A DNA stretch of 64,000 nucleotides from an uncultured Eubacteriales bacterium (GCA_900539455.1 UQCD01000001.1:323908-387907), one strand, 5' to 3'; counted from the first letter of the stretch, positions 34,683-45,108 are shown. Numbers and translations: made by a program. The notes: generated from the sequence alone by a model not told the origin.

Positions 34683-35933
34683 CTATTCTATATTATTCTT
34701 AATTTCATTATTGAAAATAACTATATGCTCCGGTATTCCATTCTTATATGTTGGATTTACTTCTCCTTGTATAAGTGGCTTTAAGTATGTCATCATTTTT
34801 TCTGTAACATCATGACCATCTTTAGTAATCCACTCTAATGGGACTGTTTTTTCTTTATTGGCAACATCCTTTACTCTTACTCTTCTAAATACAATTTCAT
34901 AAGGATTGTCATTAATTCTTACTACAGATGACATTACACCTGTCATACCTTCCATTGCGCATTGGAAAGCGTGCATACCTAAAAGCTTTGACTCTTGTAT
35001 ATCTGTTTCACTAGCAACATGTGCTGCACATCTTTGCATAAGATTCATTTCAATAGAACGAACCTTACAGCCAATTCTATCTCTAACCACCTGCTCTAGT
35101 ACCTTTGCTGCACCGGCAAGATAGCTATGGCCAAACACATCTGTCGCTCCAGACTGGTTTACCTCAGATATATATCTGCCATTTTCGTCCTTTATACCTT
35201 CACTAATAGCAACTATTACATCAGGGTGCTTTTCAAGCTCTGCCTTAACATCCTCAACAAATTTGTCAATGTTAAACGGTATTTCACATAAATAAATAAG
35301 ACTTGGACCTCTTTCTCCATTAAGTCTGGCAAGGGCTGATGCAGCAGTGAGCCAGCCTGCATTTCTGCCCATAACCTCTACTATAGTAACTGCCGGAATA
35401 TTGTAAACACTACAATCTCTTTCCAGCTCTGAAAAGGTGGTGGCAATATATTTAGCGGCTGAGCCAAAGCCCGGACAATGATCTGTTTCTGCAAGGTCAT
35501 TATCTATGGTCTTTGGAGCACCAACTACTTTTATATCATCAATATTATTTTCTATTAAATACTTTGACAATTTATCAACAGTATCCATAGAGTCATTTCC
35601 ACCAATATATATAAAATAGCCTATATTATGCTTTTGTAGCACCTCAACTATACGCTCATACTGGCTGGAATCCTCCTTTGGATTTTTAAGCTTAAATCTA
35701 CATGAGCCTAAGGCTGCCGCAGGTGTCTGGCATAACAGCTCTACACATCTGGTATCTAAAATCAGCTCATTAAGGTTTACAAAATGGTCCTCTAAAACGC
35801 CTTGAATACCATTAACTGCTCCGTATACCTTATCAATACTTCCTGAAACACAAGCTCCTGTAATTATTCCTGCAAGCGTTGCATTAATCGCAACCGTTGG
35901 TCCACCTGACTGTGCTATCAAAAGATTTTTCAT
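34683..35933 (-). CDS. pfp: 6-phosphofructokinase, PPi-dependent type by signature
   Basis: 416 residues. QSGGPTVAIN at the N-terminus, IYIGGNDSMDT at the phosphoryl-donor site and VGAPKTIDNDL at the substrate site, then PGFGSAAKYI and EVMGRNAGWL. The Asp after GGN (position of E. coli Gly104) and the Lys of PKTIDND (E. coli Gly124) are the two residues that mark PPi-dependent enzymes, while ATP enzymes have GGDGS and PGTIDND. It therefore probably uses PPi, making the reaction reversible. Donor specificity is inferred from these two positions. Confidence 0.85.
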   Translation of the reverse strand: MKNLLIAQSGGPTVAINATLAGIITGACVSGSIDKVYGAVNGIQGVLEDHFVNLNELILDTRCVELLCQTPAAALGSCRFKLKNPKEDSSQYERIVEVLQKHNIGYFIYIGGNDSMDTVDKLSKYLIENNIDDIKVVGAPKTIDNDLAETDHCPGFGSAAKYIATTFSELERDCSVYNIPAVTIVEVMGRNAGWLTAASALARLNGERGPSLIYLCEIPFNIDKFVEDVKAELEKHPDVIVAISEGIKDENGRYISEVNQSGATDVFGHSYLAGAAKVLEQVVRDRIGCKVRSIEMNLMQRCAAHVASETDIQESKLLGMHAFQCAMEGMTGVMSSVVRINDNPYEIVFRRVRVKDVANKEKTVPLEWITKDGHDVTEKMMTYLKPLIQGEVNPTYKNGIPEHIVIFNNEIKNNIE

Positions 35934-35960
35934 TTCTTTACCTCTAAATATATATTTTTT

Positions 35961-38204
35961 CTATAGTTCTTCCTGATTTTTATGATCCTCAAACCTTTTT
36001 ATACCTAAGAAAATTCTTTCAAATTCTGTATAAGGTACTGGCTTTCCAAACAAATAACCTTGTATCATAGATACATGCATTTCTCTAAGTGTGTCTAACT
36101 GATTTCTCGTTTCCACACCCTCTACACATACCTTAACCCCCAGCTTATCTGACAATTCTGTAATAAGTTTTACAAAAGTCTGTGCATAATCATCTGATAC
36201 AATATCATCTACAAAAATTTTGTCAACCTTGATTATATCAAAATTCATCTGTTTTATATAGTTAAGTGAAGAATATCCTGTGCCAAAATCATCAAGTGCA
36301 ATTTCCACACCTAATTCTTTTATTTTGTTAATTACCTTCTTCATATTGTTCATATCATTTATAGCAAGACTTTCTGTAACCTCTAATACAATATTGTGAG
36401 GATTTACAGCAGTTTCTTTAATAATATTTGTAATAACCTCAACAATATTGTTTTGAACTAATTGGACTATAGACAGGTTTATATGTATTTTCCTATCTAT
36501 TCCCATGTCTGACCATTCTTTAACAATAGAACAAACTCTTCTAAGAAACATCTCACCTATGAAAACTATTAGTCCTAAATGCTCAGCTAATGGTATAAAA
36601 TCATTTGGAGCAATAAATCCCAGCTTTGAGCTGTTCCACCTTATAAGTGCTTCACCAGCTATACACTTTTCGTCCTTAGTATCAATAATTGGCTGAATGT
36701 ACACCTCAAACTCCTCACCTCCAACAGCAATGGCTCTACGCATATTTTTTTCCAAATCCAGCCTTTTAATAGAAGTTCCCTTCTCCTGGTCATTATAATA
36801 CTCATATCTATTCTTACCAGCCTTTTTAGCCTCATACATAGCAATATCTGCTTTTTTTATAAGCTCATTTACATCACAGCCGTCATCCGGATACCTTACA
36901 ATACCCATACTCATAGTACAATAATATTCTGTACCATTTAAGTCCCATGGCTTATTAAATAAATAATTAACCTCATTTAAAATAAGCTGTATATTTTTTC
37001 TTTCCTTTGGCTCAATAATAATTACAAACTCATCTCCGCCCATACGATAGCAGCTATTTTCTATGCCCTTTATCTGCTGTAAGCCTAGAGAAATCATCTT
37101 TAAAAGCATATCTCCATACTGATGTCCTAAACCGTCATTAATATGTTTAAAATTGTCTAAGTCAAGAAACAATACATAGCCATGCTCCTTATTGATCTCT
37201 GCCTGTGAGATATATTTTTCCATATCAGACTCGCAACGCATTCTGTTGTATAAGCCTGTAAGAAAATCATTATTTGCCTGAAATTCAATTCTCTTTTCAA
37301 TTTTCTTTTTCTCGGTAATATTATTTACATTGCATAGTGCAACCTTTCTGCCGTCTACCCATGAAATCTCATTGAATTTAATATCAAACCAGGACTGGTT
37401 TTCTGTTACATAGGTTTCAAAATACGCACAGGATTTGTTAAGGATGTCACATTTTTCGCAATTATGCTTCATTCCACAATAGCCAAAGTTATTGCAGTAC
37501 ATTCCCTCCATATCATTCTTTGACATTAGCTTCATAGTGTTATTGGCAAACAAAATCTTTTTTGTTTTTTTGTCAATAACAAAAAGACCGCTTCCAACAT
37601 TGTCCAAAATCTCTTTTAATGCTGTATATGAACTGACGAGAGAATTTCTGTTAATTCTTTTCAATAAAATATTTTGGATTACTCTTAAAACATCCTGTAC
37701 AAAATTTATAAATTTATCATCAAAGGTATTGTCTTTATTTGTATCAGCAAGACCTAAATACATTGCTGGTTTTCTATTAATAATGATAGGCACTATCAAC
37801 AGGGAATGTATTCCTAACTCTTCTAACACACTATTCTTTTGTGAGGTTCTGTAATCATATAAAATCATATCCTCATCTAAATGCTTTGTAATGTATTTTG
37901 TCTTTACTTCATCGGAAATCAGGGACAACAGTGGAATACCTGTATCCGGTATCCATTCTAAAATAGATGTCATTTTTTTACCATCTGGATTCCATTGGCA
38001 TAAAATAGCATTTGATATTTCTAAAAACTCACCAGTAATCTTTAAAATCTTAGAAATAATTTCTTCAAAGGTCTGCTCACTCTCTAATAATTGGAGTATT
38101 TCTGTAATTGATTCATTTTTCTTGATTTCGTATTCCATATTTGATGCTTCTTCTGACAATCTTAAATTTTCATCTTTTGTCAAAGTCTCTGTTTTCTTTG
38201 TCAT
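35961..38204 (-). CDS. GAF-PAS-GGDEF-EAL cyclic di-GMP turnover protein with Cys-rich PAS
   Basis: About 747 residues from the ATG at 38204 (TAGGAG before it). GAF-like region (about 35-190), PAS (about 200-310) with a dense Cys cluster of spacing Cx5Cx5Cx2Cx6C (segment YCNNFGYCGMKHNCEKC...), GGDEF domain with RMGGDEFVIII (active half-site intact), and EAL domain with GEALIRW, LEVTESL, LDDFGTGYSSL and VDKIFV, all metal and catalytic residues present. It can in principle both make and degrade c-di-GMP. No membrane segment. The Cys cluster suggests metal or redox sensing. A likely source of ligand control for the riboswitch at 20.6 kb. Confidence 0.93.
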   Translation of the reverse strand: MTKKTETLTKDENLRLSEEASNMEYEIKKNESITEILQLLESEQTFEEIISKILKITGEFLEISNAILCQWNPDGKKMTSILEWIPDTGIPLLSLISDEVKTKYITKHLDEDMILYDYRTSQKNSVLEELGIHSLLIVPIIINRKPAMYLGLADTNKDNTFDDKFINFVQDVLRVIQNILLKRINRNSLVSSYTALKEILDNVGSGLFVIDKKTKKILFANNTMKLMSKNDMEGMYCNNFGYCGMKHNCEKCDILNKSCAYFETYVTENQSWFDIKFNEISWVDGRKVALCNVNNITEKKKIEKRIEFQANNDFLTGLYNRMRCESDMEKYISQAEINKEHGYVLFLDLDNFKHINDGLGHQYGDMLLKMISLGLQQIKGIENSCYRMGGDEFVIIIEPKERKNIQLILNEVNYLFNKPWDLNGTEYYCTMSMGIVRYPDDGCDVNELIKKADIAMYEAKKAGKNRYEYYNDQEKGTSIKRLDLEKNMRRAIAVGGEEFEVYIQPIIDTKDEKCIAGEALIRWNSSKLGFIAPNDFIPLAEHLGLIVFIGEMFLRRVCSIVKEWSDMGIDRKIHINLSIVQLVQNNIVEVITNIIKETAVNPHNIVLEVTESLAINDMNNMKKVINKIKELGVEIALDDFGTGYSSLNYIKQMNFDIIKVDKIFVDDIVSDDYAQTFVKLITELSDKLGVKVCVEGVETRNQLDTLREMHVSMIQGYLFGKPVPYTEFERIFLGIKRFEDHKNQEEL

Positions 38205-38290
38205 ACCAAAATATCTCCTACACATTTTTCACGATATTGTTCTCCAACTCAACCGTACAATTATTTAAATTTTACCATACATTTAACAAA

Positions 38291-38332
38291 AAAAAAATAG
38301 GAATTTTAGTCTATATTAAGTCTAAAATTCCC
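38291..38332 (-). terminator. Terminator of the MacB-like gene
   Basis: Minus-strand stem GGAATTTTAG / CTAAAATTCC (38300-38331) followed by nine Ts. Confidence 0.9.
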
Positions 38333-38347
38333 ATTTATATAAATTAG

Positions 38348-40696
38348 TTATTCACTTCTAAGAGCTTCTACTGCGTCCTTTTTAGCAGCCATTTTTGCCG
38401 GAATATGTCCACCAATCATTGTAAGTATTGTACTTAAAACGACTAAAAATACTGCATGTTTAATCTGAAGCACAGCTACATTTTCAAGCCCTGATAAATT
38501 ATATATTACTTTATTGATTGGTATAGTAAGAAGATATGCAATAGCTATACCTAAAACTCCTGAAAATACACCTAATATGCAGGTTTCAGCATCAAATACT
38601 CTTGTAATATCCTTCTTTCTTGCACCTAAGGCTCTAAGAATACCTATCTCCTTAGTTCTTTCTATTACAGAAGTATAAGTAATAATACAAATCATTATAA
38701 GACTTACTACTAAAGAAATTGCAGCAAAGGCAATTAAAACAATAGTAATTGCGTCCATAATGCCGCCTGTCATATCAGACATAGTAGCCGCCAGGTCAGA
38801 ATATACTATCTGCTCTTCTGCCTCCTTGTCCTCATTATACTTGTCTAAGTAGCTGATTACCTCGTCCTTTGAATGGAAGCTGGTTGGATATACAAATATC
38901 ATATAAGGCTCTGCCTTTGCACCTAAGGTTGCAAGCATCATTGTCTTTGTATCTTCGTCTATATCCTCAAAGGTAATTACATTTTTGTCAGAGTCAGTCT
39001 GTGCCTTAACTATATCAGACTCGCTTTGAAGCTCAATTACCTGCTCGCAAAGCTCATCACTATAGGCAATACCTGTTGCTAAAAGAGCTAAACTAGCGTC
39101 TGCCTTTACTCTCACAACACCTGTTACAGTAAGCTTAATATTATTTTCATTGCCATACATACCAGCATAATCTGTACCCGGCACAAATGAGCCATATTCT
39201 GTCTTTTGATAATAAACATTGTTGTCTACTACCTCAAAGGTTGTACCTACTACCTCATCAAACTTAATTTTGTCCCCTGCCTTAACATCATAGCCTAAGG
39301 CAGTAAGAATATTAACATCTACTCTGTTTTTTTCATCTACAACTAAAACAATATCTGTAGGCTTCTTTGGATACTCACCAGCTAACACATCATAATTTTT
39401 TTCCAGGTATGTTGGTCCGTTTTTATCAAGTGTTGTAGGATATGAGGATAAACCGGCGCTACTCATATTTGTAATACTCATTTTTCCTGTAAGGGCAGTA
39501 TTTACAAAGGAGCTTGGCACTATAGTTCCGTCTGCATCCCTAACTAAATTCATTGATACAAGTCTTAAGTACCCAATGCTTGAACAATATTTTGAATTTA
39601 TGTTCTTAAGATAATCCATAAATTCATCAGAAAATTTATTTTTGTGAATTTTAATTCCTTTGTTTGCATCATATACATCTATTTCATCAGTATTAGCAAA
39701 TTCCGCAGTCCGGGTCATTTTATCTGACCATTCACCAGACAGCTTTTCCATTGTTTCTTCGTCCATTGAGGCTGATTGCTTTGAAATGGTAATAGGAAAT
39801 TCTGCTAAGGCATCCTTTTGGAAATCATCTATTACTACCTGAAAGCCTGAGGACAAAGACAAAATAACAGCTATACCTATAATACCTATACTTGAAGCAA
39901 AGGCTGTTAGCGCTGTACGACCTTTTTTTGTCATTATATTGTTGAAGGACAATTTTAATGCTGTGAAAAAGCTCATACTGGTCTTTTTAAGCTTAAAAGT
40001 ATCCTTATCATTTTCTTCATCAAAAGGATTTGTGTCAGATATAATCTTTCCGTCCTTAAATTCAACAATTCTATCAGAATATTCCTTTGCCAAATCAGGA
40101 TTATGTGTAACCATAATTACAAGCCTGTCCTTAGATAAGGACTTGATAAGCTCCATTATCTGTACACTGGTAGCTGTATCTAAGGCACCTGTAGGCTCAT
40201 CACACAACAATATGTCCGGGTTATTGGCTAAAGCTCTGGCAATGGCAACTCTCTGCATCTGTCCACCTGATAGCTGATTTGGCTTTTTGTGCATATGCTT
40301 CTCTAAGCCTACCTGACAAAGTGCTTCTACTGCCTTCTTTCTCTTTTCCTCTCTGGACACACCACTAAGTGTCATACCCATTTCAACATTTTCAATAATT
40401 CCCAAATGTGAAATTAAATTGTAGCTTTGGAATACAAAGCCTATTGTATTATTTCTATAGGCATCCCACTCTGTATCCTTAAAATTCTTTGTAGACTTTC
40501 CATTAATAATCAAATCACCTTCATCATATCTGTCAAGTCCGCCTATAATATTAAGGCAGGTGGTTTTACCTGAGCCACTTGTTCCTAATATTGATACAAA
40601 TTCCTTTTTTCTAAATGAAACAGATATACCGTCAAGTGCCTTTGTAACAGTTCCGCCCACATCATAATATTTCTTTATTCCTTTGAGCTGTAGCAT
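38348..40696 (-). CDS. MacB-like ABC transporter, ATPase fused to FtsX-type permease
   Basis: 782 residues. N-terminal ATPase (about 1-225): Walker A GTSGSGKTTC, signature LSGGQMQRVAIARAL, Walker B ILLCDEPTGALD, switch His VTHN. Then a permease with a first helix at about 265-285, a large extracellular domain (about 290-640) and three C-terminal helices with the FtsX/MacB motif ERTKEIGILRALGARKKDI. In clostridia this single-chain layout exports or senses antimicrobial peptides or acts in cell-wall remodelling; substrate not determinable. No kinase pair is adjacent. Confidence 0.92.
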   Translation of the reverse strand: MLQLKGIKKYYDVGGTVTKALDGISVSFRKKEFVSILGTSGSGKTTCLNIIGGLDRYDEGDLIINGKSTKNFKDTEWDAYRNNTIGFVFQSYNLISHLGIIENVEMGMTLSGVSREEKRKKAVEALCQVGLEKHMHKKPNQLSGGQMQRVAIARALANNPDILLCDEPTGALDTATSVQIMELIKSLSKDRLVIMVTHNPDLAKEYSDRIVEFKDGKIISDTNPFDEENDKDTFKLKKTSMSFFTALKLSFNNIMTKKGRTALTAFASSIGIIGIAVILSLSSGFQVVIDDFQKDALAEFPITISKQSASMDEETMEKLSGEWSDKMTRTAEFANTDEIDVYDANKGIKIHKNKFSDEFMDYLKNINSKYCSSIGYLRLVSMNLVRDADGTIVPSSFVNTALTGKMSITNMSSAGLSSYPTTLDKNGPTYLEKNYDVLAGEYPKKPTDIVLVVDEKNRVDVNILTALGYDVKAGDKIKFDEVVGTTFEVVDNNVYYQKTEYGSFVPGTDYAGMYGNENNIKLTVTGVVRVKADASLALLATGIAYSDELCEQVIELQSESDIVKAQTDSDKNVITFEDIDEDTKTMMLATLGAKAEPYMIFVYPTSFHSKDEVISYLDKYNEDKEAEEQIVYSDLAATMSDMTGGIMDAITIVLIAFAAISLVVSLIMICIITYTSVIERTKEIGILRALGARKKDITRVFDAETCILGVFSGVLGIAIAYLLTIPINKVIYNLSGLENVAVLQIKHAVFLVVLSTILTMIGGHIPAKMAAKKDAVEALRSE

Positions 40697-40824
40697 AATC
40701 TCCTCCTGAAATATTTTGTGCTGTATATAATTTTAAAACTCATATATTAAAGCTTTCATTATATAATTGTTAGCTCACATATACTTTGGTATTATATTCC
40801 TATATAATAAATAATGACAAGTTA

Positions 40825-40854
40825 AATTTCTATTAATTTAATTTCTATTAATTT
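40825..40854. repeat. Two tandem 15-base AT repeats
   Basis: AATTTCTATTAATTT twice in a row in the 246-base intergenic stretch between divergent genes; the rest of that stretch is AT-rich with no further clear signal. Confidence 0.6.
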
Positions 40855-40942
40855 AATTAAATTAAACTACTTGAATTAAAATATATATGCTTTAAAATAA
40901 TATATGATTGCCAGATAGTTAAAATTTACACAGGAGATTTTT

Positions 40943-41737
40943 ATGAATACTAAAAAAGTTGTTTTTTTCGATATAGACGGAACATTATATGCCCCAAACA
41001 TTGGAATTCCAGCCTCTACTGTTGAATCACTTAAGCTATTAAAAGAAAATGGTGTTTCTACAGTTATATGTACTGGCAGAGCCCGTTCTATGGTTCCTCA
41101 AAGTATTATTGATTTGGGCTTTGACGGAATAATTGCAGGTGCAGGGACATATGTAGAGGTAGCCGGACAGAAAATCTACGAAAAGGATTTGGATTTTATA
41201 TCCTACAATAATTTAGTAGATGATATATTCAGGTTAGGACTTATTCCTATATTAGAGGGACATTCTGTTTCATATTATGACAATGATACAAATGATGAGG
41301 ACTATAAATATGTCCTTAAACACTATTTTGATGAAGCAAGACCTTTTATGAAGCCTATTCCAAAAGATTATTCCAAACTGATAATTGCCAAGGTTAGTGC
41401 CAGATTTACTAAAAATGGAGATAATAAGGGACTAATGAGATTATATAGGGATAAGTTTAATATATGCTGTCACGGAGATGTCCTTATGGAGTTCATTCCA
41501 AAATACTCTTCTAAAGCAGTAGGTATTAGTGAATTTCTTAAACACACAGGTATTCAAAAAGAAAATACCTATGCCTATGGTGACAGTATGAATGATTACG
41601 AAATGCTGCAGTTTGTACAATATGGCGTAGCAATGGGAAATTCCTGTAAAGAATTACTGGATATATCCAAGTACAAAACAGACACTATAGAATGTGACGG
41701 TATTTATAATTCCCTTAAAGCCTTTAAGCTTATATAA
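40943..41737 (+). CDS. Cof-type HAD-superfamily phosphatase
   Basis: 264 residues. HAD motif I FFDIDGTLY (nucleophile and acid/base Asp), motif II ICTGRA, motif III Lys around AVGISEFLKH and motif IV YGDSMNDYEML. The C2-type cap between motifs II and III puts it in the Cof/YbjI subfamily, which dephosphorylates sugar phosphates and coenzyme phosphates. Substrate unknown. Monocistronic, ends in a strong terminator; ACAGGAG precedes the ATG. Confidence 0.92.
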   Translation: MNTKKVVFFDIDGTLYAPNIGIPASTVESLKLLKENGVSTVICTGRARSMVPQSIIDLGFDGIIAGAGTYVEVAGQKIYEKDLDFISYNNLVDDIFRLGLIPILEGHSVSYYDNDTNDEDYKYVLKHYFDEARPFMKPIPKDYSKLIIAKVSARFTKNGDNKGLMRLYRDKFNICCHGDVLMEFIPKYSSKAVGISEFLKHTGIQKENTYAYGDSMNDYEMLQFVQYGVAMGNSCKELLDISKYKTDTIECDGIYNSLKAFKLI

Positions 41738-41757
41738 AAAAACTCTGACTTATTTTT

Positions 41758-41796
41758 AATATGTCCCCCTGTTTCTGACAGGGGGACATATTTTTT
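41758..41796 (+). terminator. Strong terminator after the HAD gene
   Basis: 15-bp GC-rich stem (ATATGTCCCCCTGT and complement, 5-base loop) with six Ts; it can also act on the minus strand for pulA. Confidence 0.93.
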
Positions 41797-41818
41797 ACCA
41801 GCTTCACTAGAATAAATA

Positions 41819-44800
41819 TTATTCAACTGGCTTTTCTTCTGTTTTATTTGCAGATTTTTTCTTTTTAACAACCACAATTATTATTACTACTACGATTACT
41901 ACCACCGCAATAATAAGGATAATCCACCATGGGAAGCTGCTGCTGTCTGATGCTGCAGGCTCTTTTCCTACTAAATCACCCTGTACCATTACTAAACAAG
42001 AAATAGCATCAACTGAAACTTCACTGCCTGTAAAGGTTTCAATAGCCTCTGTACCAGCTTTTCCGTCCTTAATACAAAACTTCCATTCGCCTTCTGGTAC
42101 TTTAACTGTCTTAGCTTCTTTGTTTGCATTGTAAATAACGCAAACCTTGTCTGAACATTCGTTGTTTGGCTGATTTTCAATAACATAAGCAACAACATTT
42201 GCATCACTTGCATCTAAGAATTTCAGGTTGCTCTGAATATCCTCAGCAGTTGCCATTCTAAGACCAGCATGTGTCTTTCTAAAGCTGATTAAGCCCTTGT
42301 AGTATGCAAGTACATCTGCTGTTGTTTCATCATTTAAAGTATCCCATTTAATACTGTTTGTTTCATCAGATGATTTGTAACTGTTATGGTCAAAACCTTT
42401 ACCATTTGCCTTTGGCTTTGTTCTTAAAATTTCTTCACCACTCAGCATAAATGGAACACCCTGTGCTGTATAAACAACACTCGCAGCTAATTTGTTCATC
42501 TTAACCTTGTCTTCCATTGTATCATCAGCATTTGAAGTATTAATAACATCCCAAAGAGTATTGTTATCGTGGCAAGATGCATAGTTAATTGTCTGTATAG
42601 GTTTACCAGCCCATGGAGCCTTTACATCTGTTCCGGTTCCTTCCCAATTAATTGAAGGATAATCTGTTGCTGCTACAACAGCAGACTTAATTCTTTCCTC
42701 CTGTCCATCCTTGCCTGTTGCAAAGCCTTTGTCTTTGGCATCAAATACACTGCCCTTAAGACCATCTCTAATATCATCAGAGAACGCTCCTACACCTTCC
42801 ATAAGATGAGTATTCTTCTTTAATGCTCTAAGACTTTCACCAAGAGCACAATCACCGCTTGACCAGCCTTCACCATATATAATGATTGAAGGGTCAACCT
42901 CATTTAATGCTGTTCTAATTGCATTCATAGTTTCAATATCAAGACATCCCATAAGGTCAAATCTGAAGCCATCAATGTGATATTCTGATGCCCAGTATAC
43001 TACTGAATCAACGATATACTTTCTAACCATTGCTCTTTCAGAAGCAACTTCATTACCACAACCAGAACCATTTGAATACTCACCATCCTCAGTGAGTCTG
43101 TAGTAGTAATCTGGAACTGTAATATTAAAGTATGAATCAGCTGTTTCTGCTGTATGGTTGTAAACCACATCCATAATTACACCAATGTTTTCCTTGTGTA
43201 ATGCCTGAATCATCTGTTTCATTTCATTTATTCTGACTTCGCCATTGTATGGGTCTGTTGAATACGAGCCTTCTGGAGCATTGTAGTTGTATGGATCATA
43301 TCCCCAGTTAAACTGAGCTTTGTCTAACTTTGTTTCGTCTACTGAATTTGGAGAGTAATCATACATAGGCATTATCTGTACATGTGTAATACCTAATTCT
43401 ACAAGGTAATCAAGACAAGTTGACTGACCTGTTGCATTTTTTGTTCCTTTTTCCGTAAGACCTAAGTATTTACCTTTGTTCTTAACTCCAGAGCTTTCAT
43501 CTATTGAGAAATCTCTAATATGAATTTCGTAAATAGCTGCATCTGTCTGGCTCTTTAATGTAGGACGCTTATCGTCCGACCAGCCTTCTGGGTTTGTTGT
43601 AGAAAGGTCGATTACCATACCTCTCTTACCATTTACACCAGTTGTTCTTGCATAAAGGTCTACTGCTTCCTTTGTTTTACCTGCATTAGTGAATGAATAG
43701 GTATAATATACCTTATTTAAATCACCATCTACCTTTGCAGACCAAACACCAGCTTCACCCTTTTCCATATCTACTTTTTTGTATGCGATACTATCTGTAC
43801 CATCTTCGTAAAGATTTAATATAACCTTTGAAGATGTTGGTGACCATACCTTAAATGTTGTAGAATCCTTTGACCAATTAGCTCCTAAATCATTTCCTGT
43901 GTAAGTAAACTGATTTTCAAAATCTGATGTTGAGTATACCTCACCATATCCTACATCGATTGTACCATATGTTTCTGAATAAATATGGTAGCTGTTTGCT
44001 AAGTCAAGAGGCTCCTTCATATTAATGTTGAAGGTGCTTGTAACCTGTGACTCTGTTGTTGCGAATACATTTAATAATTCGTATCCGTTTCCGTCCTGAT
44101 CAATTACCTTAAAACCATCCTTAGCATTTTCAGCAGAGCAATCATAAGGGGAAGTTACCTTTACTGCGATTCTCTTTGCTGTAGTAAGTGCTGCAGATAA
44201 GAATTTTGGAGAAAGGTCCATTTCATCAGCACTAAAATATATATTTTCATCACCTTGAACAAGGTAAACATCTAAAACGCCATTTACAGCCTTTGATGTT
44301 TCAATATATCTGTCTGAATCTATATCCTTTTGCTCCCAATCATTAAGTCTTACAATCATACCAAGCTTTCCAGCTGAAGACTGAGCCTTAATAGTAGCAA
44401 TCTTACCAAAATCATCACTTCCGGTAAAATCATAGCTCGCTCCATCACCACCATCCGGCCACAACCAAAGATTCCAGCCATCATAGATTTCATCATATCT
44501 GTGATAATGTACATTTACGGTTATATCGCCTTCTCCTGCTGGAGTAGCTTGTGTATTCTTGTTATCCTCTGGTGTGTCTGTAGCACCATCTGGTATTACA
44601 TATGGTTTTGCTCCTGCTGGTGCTGTAATTTCAAAGGATTCCTCACCACTTGTAATCCATATTTCAGCAACTCCATCTTTTATTTCGACAAATCTGTCGT
44701 CCGCATAATCCTTATCTGTCCAATCATCTCCACCTTCTCGTACTATAAAGCCAACTTTACTTGCGCCAACTTTTGCTTTAAGTACACCAACTTTTCCGAA

Positions 44801-45019
44801 GCTGTCTTCATCTGTAAATTTAACAGCAGTTCCGTCAGAGCCATCCGGCCATGCCCAAATGTCCCATCCGTCGTAATTCCCATCATCTCTCTGGTAGTGG
44901 AAAATTACTGTACATGAGTCTGCTGCATATGCTTTACTTGGTGTGTAATCTGCAATCATACCTGTAAGAGCTATAACTACAGTCAAAACCCATGCACCTA
45001 TTCTTCTTAATATTTTCAT
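41819..45019 (-). CDS. pulA: Membrane-anchored type I pullulanase with two CBM41-like domains
   Basis: 1066 residues. Signal peptide (cut after SKAYA), two tandem starch-binding modules of the pullulanase-associated CBM41 type (about 36-135 and 165-268, each with a VxFHYxRxDxxYDGWxxWxWPDG-like start), an extra beta-domain, a CBM48-like region, and a GH13_14 catalytic barrel: VIMDVVYNHT, nucleophile in DGFRFDLMG, acid/base in IIYGEGWSS, third Asp in SCHDNNTLWD. YNYNAPEGSYST is typical of pullulanases. C-terminal helix SFPWWIILIIAVVVIVV with Lys-rich tail anchors it. It debranches alpha-1,6 links at the cell surface. No own promoter seen; probably read from the gene upstream. Confidence 0.95.
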   Translation of the reverse strand: MKILRRIGAWVLTVVIALTGMIADYTPSKAYAADSCTVIFHYQRDDGNYDGWDIWAWPDGSDGTAVKFTDEDSFGKVGVLKAKVGASKVGFIVREGGDDWTDKDYADDRFVEIKDGVAEIWITSGEESFEITAPAGAKPYVIPDGATDTPEDNKNTQATPAGEGDITVNVHYHRYDEIYDGWNLWLWPDGGDGASYDFTGSDDFGKIATIKAQSSAGKLGMIVRLNDWEQKDIDSDRYIETSKAVNGVLDVYLVQGDENIYFSADEMDLSPKFLSAALTTAKRIAVKVTSPYDCSAENAKDGFKVIDQDGNGYELLNVFATTESQVTSTFNINMKEPLDLANSYHIYSETYGTIDVGYGEVYSTSDFENQFTYTGNDLGANWSKDSTTFKVWSPTSSKVILNLYEDGTDSIAYKKVDMEKGEAGVWSAKVDGDLNKVYYTYSFTNAGKTKEAVDLYARTTGVNGKRGMVIDLSTTNPEGWSDDKRPTLKSQTDAAIYEIHIRDFSIDESSGVKNKGKYLGLTEKGTKNATGQSTCLDYLVELGITHVQIMPMYDYSPNSVDETKLDKAQFNWGYDPYNYNAPEGSYSTDPYNGEVRINEMKQMIQALHKENIGVIMDVVYNHTAETADSYFNITVPDYYYRLTEDGEYSNGSGCGNEVASERAMVRKYIVDSVVYWASEYHIDGFRFDLMGCLDIETMNAIRTALNEVDPSIIIYGEGWSSGDCALGESLRALKKNTHLMEGVGAFSDDIRDGLKGSVFDAKDKGFATGKDGQEERIKSAVVAATDYPSINWEGTGTDVKAPWAGKPIQTINYASCHDNNTLWDVINTSNADDTMEDKVKMNKLAASVVYTAQGVPFMLSGEEILRTKPKANGKGFDHNSYKSSDETNSIKWDTLNDETTADVLAYYKGLISFRKTHAGLRMATAEDIQSNLKFLDASDANVVAYVIENQPNNECSDKVCVIYNANKEAKTVKVPEGEWKFCIKDGKAGTEAIETFTGSEVSVDAISCLVMVQGDLVGKEPAASDSSSFPWWIILIIAVVVIVVVIIIVVVKKKKSANKTEEKPVE

Positions 45020-45050
45020 AGAAGAATTTCCTCCTTTTGGATTTATTAAT

Positions 45051-45086
45051 AAAAAAGTCCTTACAGATTAAAGTAAGGACTTTTTT
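45051..45086 (-). terminator. Terminator between starch-binding gene and pulA
   Basis: 14-bp stem (AAAAAAGTCCTTAC and complement) with T-tract on the minus strand, leaving only about 30 bases before the pulA start; leaky termination is the simplest way to express pulA. Confidence 0.9.
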
Positions 45087-45108
45087 GTACCTTTATAAAA
45101 GATATATA

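Noticed and set aside
41758..41796. Attenuator belonging to pulA
   Set aside because: It lies after the pulA stop and the HAD gene stop; it is a shared end-of-gene terminator.
44501..44917. Plus-strand frame inside pulA
   Set aside because: Cys/Phe/Ile-rich translation with no ribosome binding site, opposite the CBM41 region.
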